This document shows, piece after piece, positions 22,473-30,370 of a stretch of 64,000 nucleotides of DNA. Within the stretch, counting starts at the first letter, position 1. Each line of letters opens with the position of its first letter. The notes below the pieces were generated by a model. It worked only from the letters and a program-made list of their open reading frames with translations. It was not told the DNA's origin and searched no databases. Location: NCBI GenBank assembly GCA_017464345.1, contig JAFUAH010000006.1, positions 62,001-126,000 of the forward strand, in the 5' to 3' direction. Origin of the DNA: Bacteroidaceae bacterium. Lineage in GTDB: Bacteria; Bacteroidota; Bacteroidia; Bacteroidales; Bacteroidaceae. The position numbers and the translations under genes were made by a program.

Positions 22473-23972
22473 GATTTTCAGGAAACGCTTGTACGCCTCG
22501 TCCCACTCGGCAGTGTGGTGCGGCGCGTAGGTCTCCAGTTCGATGCTGCGGGCTACGATGCGGCGCATGTCGGTGAGCGAGTCCACGCCACCGGCGGCAC
22601 GCACCTGCACCAGTGTGTTGCCCAGAGCCGTGCCCTCCGAGGGTCCCGCGATGACGGGCAGTCCCGTGGCGTCGGCCGTCCATTGCATCAGGTGCACGTT
22701 CAGGCTGCCGCCCCCGATGACATGGAGCCGTCGGATGCGAAAATCGGCCATTTCTTGCTCCATTCCATTACGCAAGCGTACTGAAGAAACGATTTCACCG
22801 AGGATTTCCAGCACCTGGCGATAGCGGAGTGCCAGCGAGCGGAAGATGCAGCGCACGTAGTCGGCTGGCTGTTGCGGCTCGTCCTGTCCCGTGCGGTGGC
22901 AGTACTGGCGTATGGCCGCGGTCATGCTGTCGGGGTGGGCGAAGAGCGGGTCGTCGGGCTGTATGAGCCCCTGGAACTGCGACTGGTGGCACAGGGCGTT
23001 CAGTTCGTTCACGTCGGTGGGTACGTTGCGGAACTCCCGCCGGCAGTTTTCCAGGAGCCACAGGCCACAGATGTTCTTCAGGAAGCGCGTGGTGCCGTCC
23101 AGTCCGCCCTCGTTGGTGAAGTTGTGGCGGAAGCTATCGTCGGTGATGATGTGGCGCTGGCTCTCTATGCCCAGCAGCGACCACGTGCCGCAGGAGAGGT
23201 AGGCAAAGTCCTGGTCCTCGGCAGGCACGGCGGCCACGGCGGAGGCCGTGTCGTGACCTGCCACGCAGACCACGGGCACGGGGCCCAGTCCCGTGGCGGT
23301 TTGCACTTGTGGGGTGAGCGTGCCGGCCTGGTGGCCGGGCTGTACCAGAGGTCCGAACTGGTTGCGACGGAGGCCCAGCGCATCCAGCAGAGCCTCGTCC
23401 ATGTCGCCCGTCGCGGGGTTCAGCAGTTGGCTGGTGCTCAGCACGGTCTGTTCGCAGACGGCCTGGCCCGTGAGCATGTAGGTCAGGGCATCGGGGACAA
23501 AGAGTATCTTGTCGGCCTGCTGGAGGGCAGTGCAGCCGTCGCGGCGCAGCGTCTCCAGCTGGAAGAGCGAATTGAAGGGCATGAACTGTATGCCCGTGCG
23601 CTGGTAGAGTTCACGTGCCGGCATGTAGTCCTGGAAGAAGCGTTCCACGGCCCCGTCGGTGTGTGGGTCGCGGTAGCAGTAGGGCAGGCCCAGCAGTTGG
23701 CCGTCCGGGCCGAACAGGGCGAAGTCGCAGCCCCAGGTGTCGATGCCTATCGAGGTCAGCCGGATGCCCTCCTCGGCTACTTGGCGCAAGGCCGTCAGTA
23801 TCTCGTTGAAGAGGTGGGGCAGGTCCCAGTAGATGTGGCCCGTGAGGGGCAGTTGGGGATTCTTGAAGCGGGTGAACTCGCGCATGGTCACGCGCTCACC
23901 GTCGAAGGCGGAGAGCACCGTGCGCCCGCTGGTGGCACCCAGATCTACAGCCAGAAAATGTTTCAGTTCCAT
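22464..23972 (-). CDS. rhaB: Rhamnulokinase
   Basis: A protein of 502 residues of the FGGY carbohydrate kinase family (E. coli RhaB 489). It has 'FLAVDLGATSGRTVLSAFDG' (phosphate 1 site), 'SIGIDTWGCDFALFG', 'GIQFMPFNSLFQLETL', 'VAGHDTASAVAAVP' and 'YLSCGTWSLLGIE', which together distinguish RhaB from fuculokinase and xylulokinase. It phosphorylates L-rhamnulose to L-rhamnulose 1-phosphate. It is the first gene of the operon; a TAACTTTG element lies ~25 bp upstream. No RhaR-type AraC regulator is seen in the window. Confidence 0.93.
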   Translation of the reverse strand: MELKHFLAVDLGATSGRTVLSAFDGERVTMREFTRFKNPQLPLTGHIYWDLPHLFNEILTALRQVAEEGIRLTSIGIDTWGCDFALFGPDGQLLGLPYCYRDPHTDGAVERFFQDYMPARELYQRTGIQFMPFNSLFQLETLRRDGCTALQQADKILFVPDALTYMLTGQAVCEQTVLSTSQLLNPATGDMDEALLDALGLRRNQFGPLVQPGHQAGTLTPQVQTATGLGPVPVVCVAGHDTASAVAAVPAEDQDFAYLSCGTWSLLGIESQRHIITDDSFRHNFTNEGGLDGTTRFLKNICGLWLLENCRREFRNVPTDVNELNALCHQSQFQGLIQPDDPLFAHPDSMTAAIRQYCHRTGQDEPQQPADYVRCIFRSLALRYRQVLEILGEIVSSVRLRNGMEQEMADFRIRRLHVIGGGSLNVHLMQWTADATGLPVIAGPSEGTALGNTLVQVRAAGGVDSLTDMRRIVARSIELETYAPHHTAEWDEAYKRFLKIAE

Positions 23973-23995
23973 TTCGTTAGATTTAAGTTATGTCA

Positions 23996-24003
23996 CAAAG
24001 TTA
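23996..24003 (-). promoter_or_regulatory. -7 element of the rhamnose operon promoter
   Basis: TAACTTTG on the minus strand, ~24 bp from the rhaB ATG; no clear -33 element, as expected for an activator-dependent promoter. Confidence 0.5.
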
Positions 24004-24088
24004 GCAATTTTCCGCCATACTTCGGCTTCCTGCCCTTACTTTTTTCGTGTGCGGCTCCAGATTCTTGGGTTTGCTCTCCGTCCGGACT

Positions 24089-24184
24089 TTGCTTGTGGGT
24101 CAATTGTCCGTCAAGGCCGTCCCGCCCGAGTCGGGGCTTCGTCCCGTACGGGTTTCGCTTGACGGACAATTGACCCACAAGCAA
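24089..24184. repeat. Perfect 27-bp inverted repeat with 42-nt loop
   Basis: Arms 24089-24115 and 24158-24184 are exact reverse complements, beginning TTGCTTGTGGGTCAATTG. The loop is GC-rich and contains a smaller palindrome around CCCGTACGGG. There is no adjacent T run. Confidence 0.85.
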
Positions 24185-24256
24185 GGCCCGGGCTGACAAT
24201 GTGCCCCACCAGTGCAAAAACCTCAGGCATCCCTTGGGGCGTTGCAACTTTTTCCG

Positions 24257-24264
24257 TACTTTTG
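24257..24264 (+). promoter_or_regulatory. -7 element of the GT2/DUF4922/SpoIID gene
   Basis: TACTTTTG with TTGG at 24234-24237 about 20 bp upstream. It places the transcription start near 24271 and so supports the ATG at 24287. Confidence 0.6.
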
Positions 24265-24286
24265 TAGCAACAAACCCATCACGACC

Positions 24287-27200
24287 ATGACAAAGAGCAT
24301 AGATTGCTTCATCCCTTACGAAAGTGAGGAACAGGCCGCCCAGACGCTGGCCCAGTTGCAGGCCGACCCGAACGTCTGCGACATACACCCCCTCAGTGAG
24401 GCACCCTTCAGCACACGCGCCCTTCAGCACATCGCCGACCTCGCGCGTGCGCGTTATACTTTATTATATATGAAGACGTGGCCCCTCCAGCTGGGCTACG
24501 AGGCTCTGACTCGCCTCGTCACCATTGCTGACGACAGCGGGGCTCCCATGCTCTATGCCGACCACTACACGCTGCTCCCCGACGGTCGGCGCGAGCCGCG
24601 TCCGCTCATCGACTATCAGCTGGGAAGCGTCCGCGACGACTTTGCCATGGGCTCGCTCCTGCTCATCCGCACCGAGTGCCTGAAGGGCTACTTCCGGCAG
24701 GAGAAACTGCACTTTTACCACCATGCCGGACTCTACGACCTGCGTCTCTTTCTCTCGCGCCGGATGCTGCCGCTGCACGTCGGTGAATATCTCTACACCG
24801 AGGTGGAGACCGATACCCGGCTGAGCGGACAGAAGCAGTTCGACTACGTCGATCCGCGCAACCGCACCCGCCAGATGGAGATGGAGCGTGCCGCGACGCG
24901 CCATCTCAGGGCCATCAATGCCTATCTGGCCGCCGGCGAGTACGACCAGATTATCCTGGACCGCGAGCCGGCCCCCGTGGAGGCCTCGGTCATCATCCCC
25001 GTACGCAACCGCGTCCGCACCATCGAGGATGCCGTCCGCTCGGCCCTCTCGCAGGAGACCTCCTTCCCCTTCAACGTCATTGTCATCGACAACCACTCGA
25101 CGGACGGCACTACGGAGCTTCTGGCGAAGCTGAATGAAGAATTAAGAATGAAGAGAGAAGAATTAAGAATTAATTCTCCGTTGGTCCACATTGTCCCTGA
25201 GCGCGACGACCTCGGCATCGGCGGATGCTGGAACCTGGCCATCCACGACCCCAGGTGTGGCCGCTTCGCCGTGCAGCTGGACTCCGACGACCTCTACTCC
25301 TCGCCCCAGACCCTCCAGCGCATCGTCGATACCTTCTACCAGGAGCGGGCCGCCATGGTCATAGGTTCCTACCGCATGTGCAACTTCCAGCTGGAAACCC
25401 TGCCCCCCGGACTCATCGACCACAAGGAGTGGACCGAGGCCAACGGCCGCAACAATGCCCTGCGCATCAACGGGCTGGGTGCACCGCGCGCCTTCTTCAC
25501 CCCCGTCCTGCGCCAGATACAGATTCCGAACACCAGCTACGGCGAGGACTATGCCCTGGGCCTCATGCTCAGCCGGCGCTATCGCATAGGCCGCATCTAT
25601 GACGAACTCTACCTCTGTCGCCGCTGGGAGGGCAACAGCGACGCCGCCCTCTCCACCGATGCCGTGAACCGCAACAACCGCTACAAAGACCAGTTGCGCA
25701 CGCTGGAAATCCTGGCCCGCCAACAGCTCAATCGCCTGTGGCAGCACGAGGTAAATGCCGATGAAATCGAGGCTTTCCACGCCTCCGAGATTGCCAACTG
25801 GCCCGAGGCGGCCGAGCGCTACGCCGCTCTGGAACGGGTGGAGACCTCTCACCTCTCACCTCTCGCCTCTCACCCCTTCGAGGGGGGCCTCCTCGCCCAG
25901 TGGAACCCCGCCCGCATCGTCAGCACGGGAGCCAAGATGGACCCGAAGACCATCAGTGAGCGCCCCTGCTTCCTCTGCAACCACAACCGCCCCACCGAGC
26001 AGCACACCCTGCCCACCGAGCGGCACTACGAGATACTGCTCAACCCCTTCCCCATACTGCCTGGCCACCTGACCATACCCACGCGGCGCCACCAGCCGCA
26101 GGCCATCTTTGCCCACTTCAACACCCTGCGCCACCTGGCCTGGAACATGCCGCGCCACATCATCTTCTACAACGGCCCTGAGTGCGGAGCCTCCTGCCCC
26201 GACCACTGCCACCTGCAAGCCGGCGCACGCGGCATACTGCCCATCGAGCGCGACTGGAAGCACCTGGAGACCAACCTGACAAAACTCTACCCCGTCACCA
26301 CCCAGCAGGAGGCCGAAGTCGAAGCCTCCGGCAACCGCCCCGGTTGCGGGCTCTACATGTTGCGCGGCTGGGCCTGTCCCGTCTTCGTCATTCGCAGTAT
26401 GCCCACAGCCCCGGACAGCGTGCTCTGTCAGCGGCTCTACAATGCTCTGCCCGTGCCCGAGGGCTCGCCGGAGCCCCGCATGAACGTCATCTCGTGGCAC
26501 CAGGAGTGGGGCAATGGCCGCGACGACGAAATCGTCACCCTCGTCTTTCCGCGCCGCAAGCATCGTCCCGACTGCTACTACGCCCAGGGCGATGCCCAGC
26601 TGATGGTCAGTCCGGGTGCGCTGGACATGGGCGGACTCATCATCACGCCGCGCGAAGAGGACTTCCGCAAGCTCACGGCCGAGCGTGCCGTCAGCATCCT
26701 GCGCGAAGTGACCATGAGCGAGGAGGAACTGCAGCCGGTCATCGAGGAGGTGAAAGGTGAAGGGGGAAAAATGAAAGGTGAAGGAGTGGCTGCTTCCTCG
26801 GTACAAGAGGAAAACAATCCTTCATCCTTCACCCTTCATTCTTCACCTCAAGGCGGTGAACCCGAAGTCGCCGTCGGCATCATGACCACCGAGACACTCC
26901 ACTTCGCCCTGAACGGAGAATACCGTGCCAAGGGGCATGTAGTGACTGGCCAGCAGACGGTGAACATCGAGGACGGCGGCATACGCTGGAACGGCCAGAT
27001 CTACCACGACCTGACCCTGCGCCCACTGTCCGACGATGCCTCGTTCACACTCTTCGGGGTGACCATCGGGCGGCACTTCCACTGGGAGCGTCAGGAGGCG
27101 CAGACCTTCCGGGGGCAGTTGCGGCTGGTGGTGGACGAAGACAAGGTGGTGGCCATCAATGTCCTGCCCGTAGAGGAGTATCTGACCAGTGTCATCGGTA

Positions 27201-28135
27201 GCGAGATGAAGGAAACTTCACCACTGGAGTATCTGAAGGCCTCGGCCATCATCAGCCGTTCGTGGCTGTTGGCACAGATGGAGCGTCGCCGCAAAGGGCA
27301 GGGACAGAACTTCTTCCAGTTCAAGAAGACCGACACCGAACTCGTCCGTTGGCACGACCAGGAGGAACACACCATCTTCGACGTCTGTGCCGACGACCAC
27401 TGTCAGCGCTATCAGGGTATCACACGGGCGGCCAATGCCCAGGTGGCTGAGGCCATACGCCAGACGCGTGGAGAAATCCTGACCTACGACGGCCATGTCT
27501 GCGACACACGTTTCGGAAAGTGTTGCGGAGGCATGACCAACGACTACGAAAACTGCTGGGAAAACACGCCACACCCCTATCTGCACGCAGTGGAGGATCC
27601 CTACTGCCACACTGAGAATCGCGAACTGCTCTCCTCCATACTCAACGACTACGACCAGGAGACCACCGACTTCTATCGCTGGACGCAGTCCTACACACAA
27701 GAGGAACTCCATGACATCGTCACCGAGCGTCTGGGGCACGACTTAGGCCCCATCCTGCGCCTGGAGGATGTGGAGCGTGGGCGCAGTGGCCATCTGGTGC
27801 GCCTGAAGATTGTGGGCACGGAGGGCGAGTTCACCATTGGCAAGGAACTGGAAATCCGGCGCACCCTCAGTCGCAGCCATCTCTTCTCCTCCAACTTCAC
27901 GGTGGAGACCGAATTTTCTGAGTCCTCCGACAATCCGGAGCATTCGGGGAACTCCGAGTCCTCCGCATCCTCAAAAAAAATCCCCACCCGCTTCATCCTT
28001 CACGGCCGTGGCTGGGGCCACGGGGTGGGACTGTGCCAGGTGGGTGCTGCTGTGATGGCCTCTCAGGGTCATGCCTATGCCGACATACTCCGCCATTACT
28101 ACGACGGAGCGCACATCTCGAAACTTTGGGATTGA
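24287..28135 (+). CDS. Three-domain protein: GT2 glycosyltransferase, DUF4922 (GalT/Ap4A-phosphorylase-like) and SpoIID/LytB domain
   Basis: A protein of 1282 residues. Residues ~230-480 are a GT-A family 2 glycosyltransferase ('[18 protein letters not shown]', 'NHSTDGT', metal site 'QLDSDD' near 331). Residues ~555-800 match DUF4922, a GalT/HIT-like nucleotidyltransferase fold: '[13 protein letters not shown]' (zinc-like Cys pair), '[17 protein letters not shown]' and the '[10 protein letters not shown]' HxHxQ near 639. Residues ~945-1270 are a SpoIID/LytB domain with '[15 protein letters not shown]' and '[15 protein letters not shown]'. SpoIID enzymes are peptidoglycan lytic transglycosylases acting on denuded glycans; no signal peptide or membrane helix is seen. 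Repeat-derived linkers separate the domains. An upstream in-frame ATG at 24212 lies before the promoter and is rejected. Confidence 0.85.
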   Translation: MTKSIDCFIPYESEEQAAQTLAQLQADPNVCDIHPLSEAPFSTRALQHIADLARARYTLLYMKTWPLQLGYEALTRLVTIADDSGAPMLYADHYTLLPDGRREPRPLIDYQLGSVRDDFAMGSLLLIRTECLKGYFRQEKLHFYHHAGLYDLRLFLSRRMLPLHVGEYLYTEVETDTRLSGQKQFDYVDPRNRTRQMEMERAATRHLRAINAYLAAGEYDQIILDREPAPVEASVIIPVRNRVRTIEDAVRSALSQETSFPFNVIVIDNHSTDGTTELLAKLNEELRMKREELRINSPLVHIVPERDDLGIGGCWNLAIHDPRCGRFAVQLDSDDLYSSPQTLQRIVDTFYQERAAMVIGSYRMCNFQLETLPPGLIDHKEWTEANGRNNALRINGLGAPRAFFTPVLRQIQIPNTSYGEDYALGLMLSRRYRIGRIYDELYLCRRWEGNSDAALSTDAVNRNNRYKDQLRTLEILARQQLNRLWQHEVNADEIEAFHASEIANWPEAAERYAALERVETSHLSPLASHPFEGGLLAQWNPARIVSTGAKMDPKTISERPCFLCNHNRPTEQHTLPTERHYEILLNPFPILPGHLTIPTRRHQPQAIFAHFNTLRHLAWNMPRHIIFYNGPECGASCPDHCHLQAGARGILPIERDWKHLETNLTKLYPVTTQQEAEVEASGNRPGCGLYMLRGWACPVFVIRSMPTAPDSVLCQRLYNALPVPEGSPEPRMNVISWHQEWGNGRDDEIVTLVFPRRKHRPDCYYAQGDAQLMVSPGALDMGGLIITPREEDFRKLTAERAVSILREVTMSEEELQPVIEEVKGEGGKMKGEGVAASSVQEENNPSSFTLHSSPQGGEPEVAVGIMTTETLHFALNGEYRAKGHVVTGQQTVNIEDGGIRWNGQIYHDLTLRPLSDDASFTLFGVTIGRHFHWERQEAQTFRGQLRLVVDEDKVVAINVLPVEEYLTSVIGSEMKETSPLEYLKASAIISRSWLLAQMERRRKGQGQNFFQFKKTDTELVRWHDQEEHTIFDVCADDHCQRYQGITRAANAQVAEAIRQTRGEILTYDGHVCDTRFGKCCGGMTNDYENCWENTPHPYLHAVEDPYCHTENRELLSSILNDYDQETTDFYRWTQSYTQEELHDIVTERLGHDLGPILRLEDVERGRSGHLVRLKIVGTEGEFTIGKELEIRRTLSRSHLFSSNFTVETEFSESSDNPEHSGNSESSASSKKIPTRFILHGRGWGHGVGLCQVGAAVMASQGHAYADILRHYYDGAHISKLWD
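25132..25173 (+). repeat. In-frame 7-nt repeat array (GAATTAA/GAATGAA) in the GT2 domain
   Basis: Six 7-nt units (42 bp, 14 codons) encode '[14 protein letters not shown]', a loop between two strands of the glycosyltransferase domain. Confidence 0.8.
25846..25877 (+). repeat. In-frame 7-nt repeat array (CCTCTCA) at the GT2-DUF4922 boundary
   Basis: Four copies of CCTCTCA/CCTCTCG encode '[11 protein letters not shown]' just before the DUF4922 domain. Confidence 0.75.
26746..26852 (+). repeat. Complementary in-frame 7-nt arrays at the DUF4922-SpoIID boundary
   Basis: Five units of AAGGTGA type (26750-26788) and four units of TCCTTCA/CCCTTCA type (26818-26850) are reverse complements of each other, so the mRNA can form a hairpin. 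They encode '[12 protein letters not shown]' and '[10 protein letters not shown]'. Confidence 0.8.
27915..27972 (+). repeat. In-frame 9-nt repeat array in the SpoIID domain
   Basis: Six degenerate 9-nt units TCCGAGTCC/TCCGACAAT encode a Ser-rich '[18 protein letters not shown]' linker before the terminal GxGxGHGVG motif. Confidence 0.75.
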
Positions 28136-28159
28136 GAGGAGAACTGGCTCCCTACCGGG

Positions 28160-28264
28160 CTAGTCTGTCTAGCTGATCTAGCCCATCTAGCCCATCTAGC
28201 CCATCTAGTCTATCTAGCCCATCTAGTCTATCTAGTCTATCTAGTCTATCTAGCCGGGCTAGCC
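28160..28264. repeat. Eleven-unit 9-bp array of CTAG[CT]C[CT]AT
   Basis: Eleven contiguous 9-bp units from 28160 to 28258, mainly CTAGCCCAT and CTAGTCTAT, plus a partial twelfth. It lies between convergent genes and supplies the last codons and the TAG stop (28246-28248, minus strand) of the UPF0104 gene. CTAG is normally a rare tetranucleotide. Confidence 0.95.
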
Positions 28265-29226
28265 TTCCTATCGGCCAGTCCTGCCACGCCTAACGCTGCC
28301 ACCAAGGCCGTCTGCACCGAGTGCACGATAAGGACAAACATTGCGCCGTCGTTACCTTCCACGCCAAAGAGCATCAGCACCGTCTTCACGGCAAAGTGCC
28401 ACGGTCCGGCCCCGTTGGGGGTGGGGACGATGACGGCAAACGTGCCCACTACGAAGGCCACCAGAGCCACCGTGGGCCCCAAGTGTTCCGTATAGGAGAA
28501 ACAATAGAAGGTGAGGTAGAAGTGCAGGTAGTACGATGCCCATATCCCCACGCTGTATAGCCAGAACAGCCCCTTCTGCCGTACACGGCGGATGCTGAGC
28601 AGTCCGTCCAGCAGGTCGTGGGCCACCTGGCGCGTGCGGTCGAAGACGTGGAGGCGGCGCAAGATGAAGTAGCCCATCCCGGTCACCACGATGCCGCTGG
28701 CCACCGTCACCAACCAGCCAGTCGGGGAGAAACGTGCCACGATGGCGTGGACCGACAAGCCCGTGCGGCCCATGAAGCGAATGAAGACAGGCACCTGCCA
28801 GACCACCGTGACGAAGGTCAGCAGCAGGATGAGTACCATGTCCACCACACGTTCCGTGACCACCGTGCCCAGCGAACGGCTCATCTTCACCCCGCCGTCG
28901 CGGGCCAGCACGCCACAGCGTAGCAACTCACCCACGCGAGGCACCACCAAGCTACTGCCATAGCTGAGAAAAATGGCCCGTACACACGACCACCGGCTGG
29001 GTCTTTCGCCCATGGGCTCCAGCACTTGGCGCCACCGGAGTCCGCGCAGCACCTGGGCCAGCACGCCAAAGGGAAAGCTCAGCAACATCCACCCCCACCG
29101 CATGTCAGTGTCCAGTGCCTGACGTATCTCCTGCCACTGAAAACCACGGTACATCCACCACAGGATGGCGGCGGCGAACGCAATCGGCAGGGCCACACGT
29201 AATACGCTATTAATTATATTTTTCAT
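28246..29226 (-). CDS. UPF0104 / lysylphosphatidylglycerol-synthase-type membrane protein
   Basis: A protein of 326 residues with about eight hydrophobic segments. It has 'QVLRGLRWRQVLEPMGERPS' after TM2, 'AIFLSYGSSLVVPRVGELLRC' (family 'NxxxPxRxGExxR'), 'RSLGTVVTERVVDMV' and C-terminal 'GTFAVIVPTPNGAGPWHFAV' (family 'PxPGGxGxxE'). This is the flippase-like half of MprF, here without a transferase domain; the substrate is unknown. The frame extends upstream to 29301, but that part is encoded by CACGAATT repeats and the start at 29226 ('MKNIINSVLRV') is better. A second member of the family is at 55609. Confidence 0.85.
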   Translation of the reverse strand: MKNIINSVLRVALPIAFAAAILWWMYRGFQWQEIRQALDTDMRWGWMLLSFPFGVLAQVLRGLRWRQVLEPMGERPSRWSCVRAIFLSYGSSLVVPRVGELLRCGVLARDGGVKMSRSLGTVVTERVVDMVLILLLTFVTVVWQVPVFIRFMGRTGLSVHAIVARFSPTGWLVTVASGIVVTGMGYFILRRLHVFDRTRQVAHDLLDGLLSIRRVRQKGLFWLYSVGIWASYYLHFYLTFYCFSYTEHLGPTVALVAFVVGTFAVIVPTPNGAGPWHFAVKTVLMLFGVEGNDGAMFVLIVHSVQTALVAALGVAGLADRKASPAR

Positions 29227-29244
29227 CTCACGCTTAATCTTAAA

Positions 29245-29395
29245 TAACCACAAAACCTTATAACCACGAATTCTTTTTAACCACGAATTCTTTTTAACCA
29301 CGAATTACACGAATTATACGAATTGTTTCCTCGGACCAACGCTTATTGCGTAGTCTAATTCGTGAAATTCGTGTAATTCGTAGTTTACTAAATCT
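29245..29395. repeat. Inverted CACGAATT/GAATTCGTG arrays upstream of the UPF0104 gene
   Basis: 'AACCACGAATTCTTTTT' is repeated (29261-29296), then 'ACCACGAATTACACGAATTA' and 'TACGAATTG' (29296-29323). After ~35 nt come complementary 'AATTCGTGAAATTCGTGTAA' and 'TTCGTAG' (29360-29385). The arms can pair, and the element separates ksgA from the UPF0104 gene. Confidence 0.8.
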
Positions 29396-30192
29396 CATTG
29401 TCTTAATGTTTCCAGTCTCTGCGTCAGTGCCACGAAGTCCGCGACGCTCAGTTGCTCGGGGCGCAGGTTGAATATCTCCTCCCGTAGCAGCACCTCTCCG
29501 TCGATGCCCAGTTCTGAGAGCAGTGGCCGGATGTTGTTGCGCAGCGTTTTGCGGCGTTGGTTGAAGGTCGTCTTCACGACGCGGCGGAACAGCCGTTCGT
29601 CACAGCCCAGGTTCGTCACCGCATTTCGCGTCAGGCGAATAACTGCCGACCGCACCTTTGGCGGTGGGTTGAACACTCCGGGCTCCACGGTGAAGAGGTA
29701 CTCCACGTCGTACCACGCCTGTACCAGTACGCTCAGTATGCCGTACGTCTTGCCCCCCGGGCGGGCCGCCATGCGCTCGGCCACCTCCTTCTGTATCATG
29801 CCCGTGCAGCAGGGAATCAGGTCCTTGTACTCCAGCATCTTGAAGAAAATCTGGCTCGATATGTTGTACGGATAGTTGCCCGTCAGCACAAACGGCCGAC
29901 CGCCGAACGTGCGTTCCAAGCGCATCGTCAGGAAGTCGTCCTCGATGATGCCCTCCTCCAGTCCGGGGAAGTGTTCGCACAGGTAGCGTACCGACTCGAA
30001 GTCTATTTCCACCACATGCAGCTCCCGCTCCTTCTGGGCCAGAAACTGCGTCATCACCCCCATGCCGGGACCAACCTCCAGGATGGGTAACCCCGGGCAA
30101 CTGTCCACAGTGTCGGCTATGCGCCGTGCCACCGACAGGTCTGTCAGGAAGTGCTGACCGAGGAACTTTTTTGGTTTCACTTTTCCTATCAT
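29395..30192 (-). CDS. rsmA: 16S rRNA dimethyladenosine transferase
   Basis: A protein of 265 residues (E. coli KsgA/RsmA 273) that dimethylates two adjacent adenines in helix 45 of 16S rRNA using SAM. It has 'KKFLGQHFLTD' at the N-terminus, motif I 'ILEVGPGMGVMTQFL' (~35), 'VVEIDFES' and the catalytic 'LTGNYPYNIS' near 107. The gene could start at 30234, but -7 elements lie between the two starts, and 30192 ('MIGKVKPKKF') gives the usual N-terminus. It is divergent from the large secreted protein at 30371. Confidence 0.95.
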   Translation of the reverse strand: MIGKVKPKKFLGQHFLTDLSVARRIADTVDSCPGLPILEVGPGMGVMTQFLAQKERELHVVEIDFESVRYLCEHFPGLEEGIIEDDFLTMRLERTFGGRPFVLTGNYPYNISSQIFFKMLEYKDLIPCCTGMIQKEVAERMAARPGGKTYGILSVLVQAWYDVEYLFTVEPGVFNPPPKVRSAVIRLTRNAVTNLGCDERLFRRVVKTTFNQRRKTLRNNIRPLLSELGIDGEVLLREEIFNLRPEQLSVADFVALTQRLETLRQ

Positions 30193-30197
30193 GCGGA

Positions 30198-30205
30198 CAA
30201 AGGTA
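30198..30205 (-). promoter_or_regulatory. -7 element of the rsmA promoter
   Basis: TACCTTTG on the minus strand, 6 bp from the ATG, so the transcript would be leaderless; an alternative TACTTTTG lies at 30219-30226. Confidence 0.5.
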
Positions 30206-30291
30206 CGACGAACCCAGACAAAAGTAGTGCACAAGGTTGTTAAAAAAAGTTAAACACCTGCCGCTATGGAGCAAACTCCGCAATTATTGCG

Positions 30292-30299
30292 TATTTTTG
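30292..30299 (+). promoter_or_regulatory. -7 element of the first large secreted paralogue
   Basis: TATTTTTG, 72 bp upstream of the ATG. The leader contains 'CTAATTACTAACTAAAAA', almost identical to the leader of the next paralogue. Confidence 0.5.
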
Positions 30300-30370
30300 T
30301 TGTGAATATGGCCAGAAAAACACAAAAGAATCAGATACAATTAACCTAATTACTAACTAAAAACAACCTT

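Larger units (their letters stand above)
23973..24286. promoter_or_regulatory. Divergent promoter region of rhaB and the GT2/DUF4922/SpoIID gene
   Basis: The 314-bp gap holds the rhaB -7 element (23996-24003, minus), a perfect 27-bp inverted repeat (24089-24115/24158-24184), and the opposite -7 element TACTTTTG (24257-24264, plus). No gene is seen in it. Confidence 0.6.

Noticed and set aside
24212..24286. Earlier ATG for the GT2/DUF4922/SpoIID gene
   Set aside because: The TACTTTTG promoter element and likely transcription start lie downstream of it, so it would not be in the mRNA.
28160..28264. CRISPR-like array
   Set aside because: Units are 9 bp, contiguous and without unique spacers; no cas genes are nearby. 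The same holds for the other repeat arrays.
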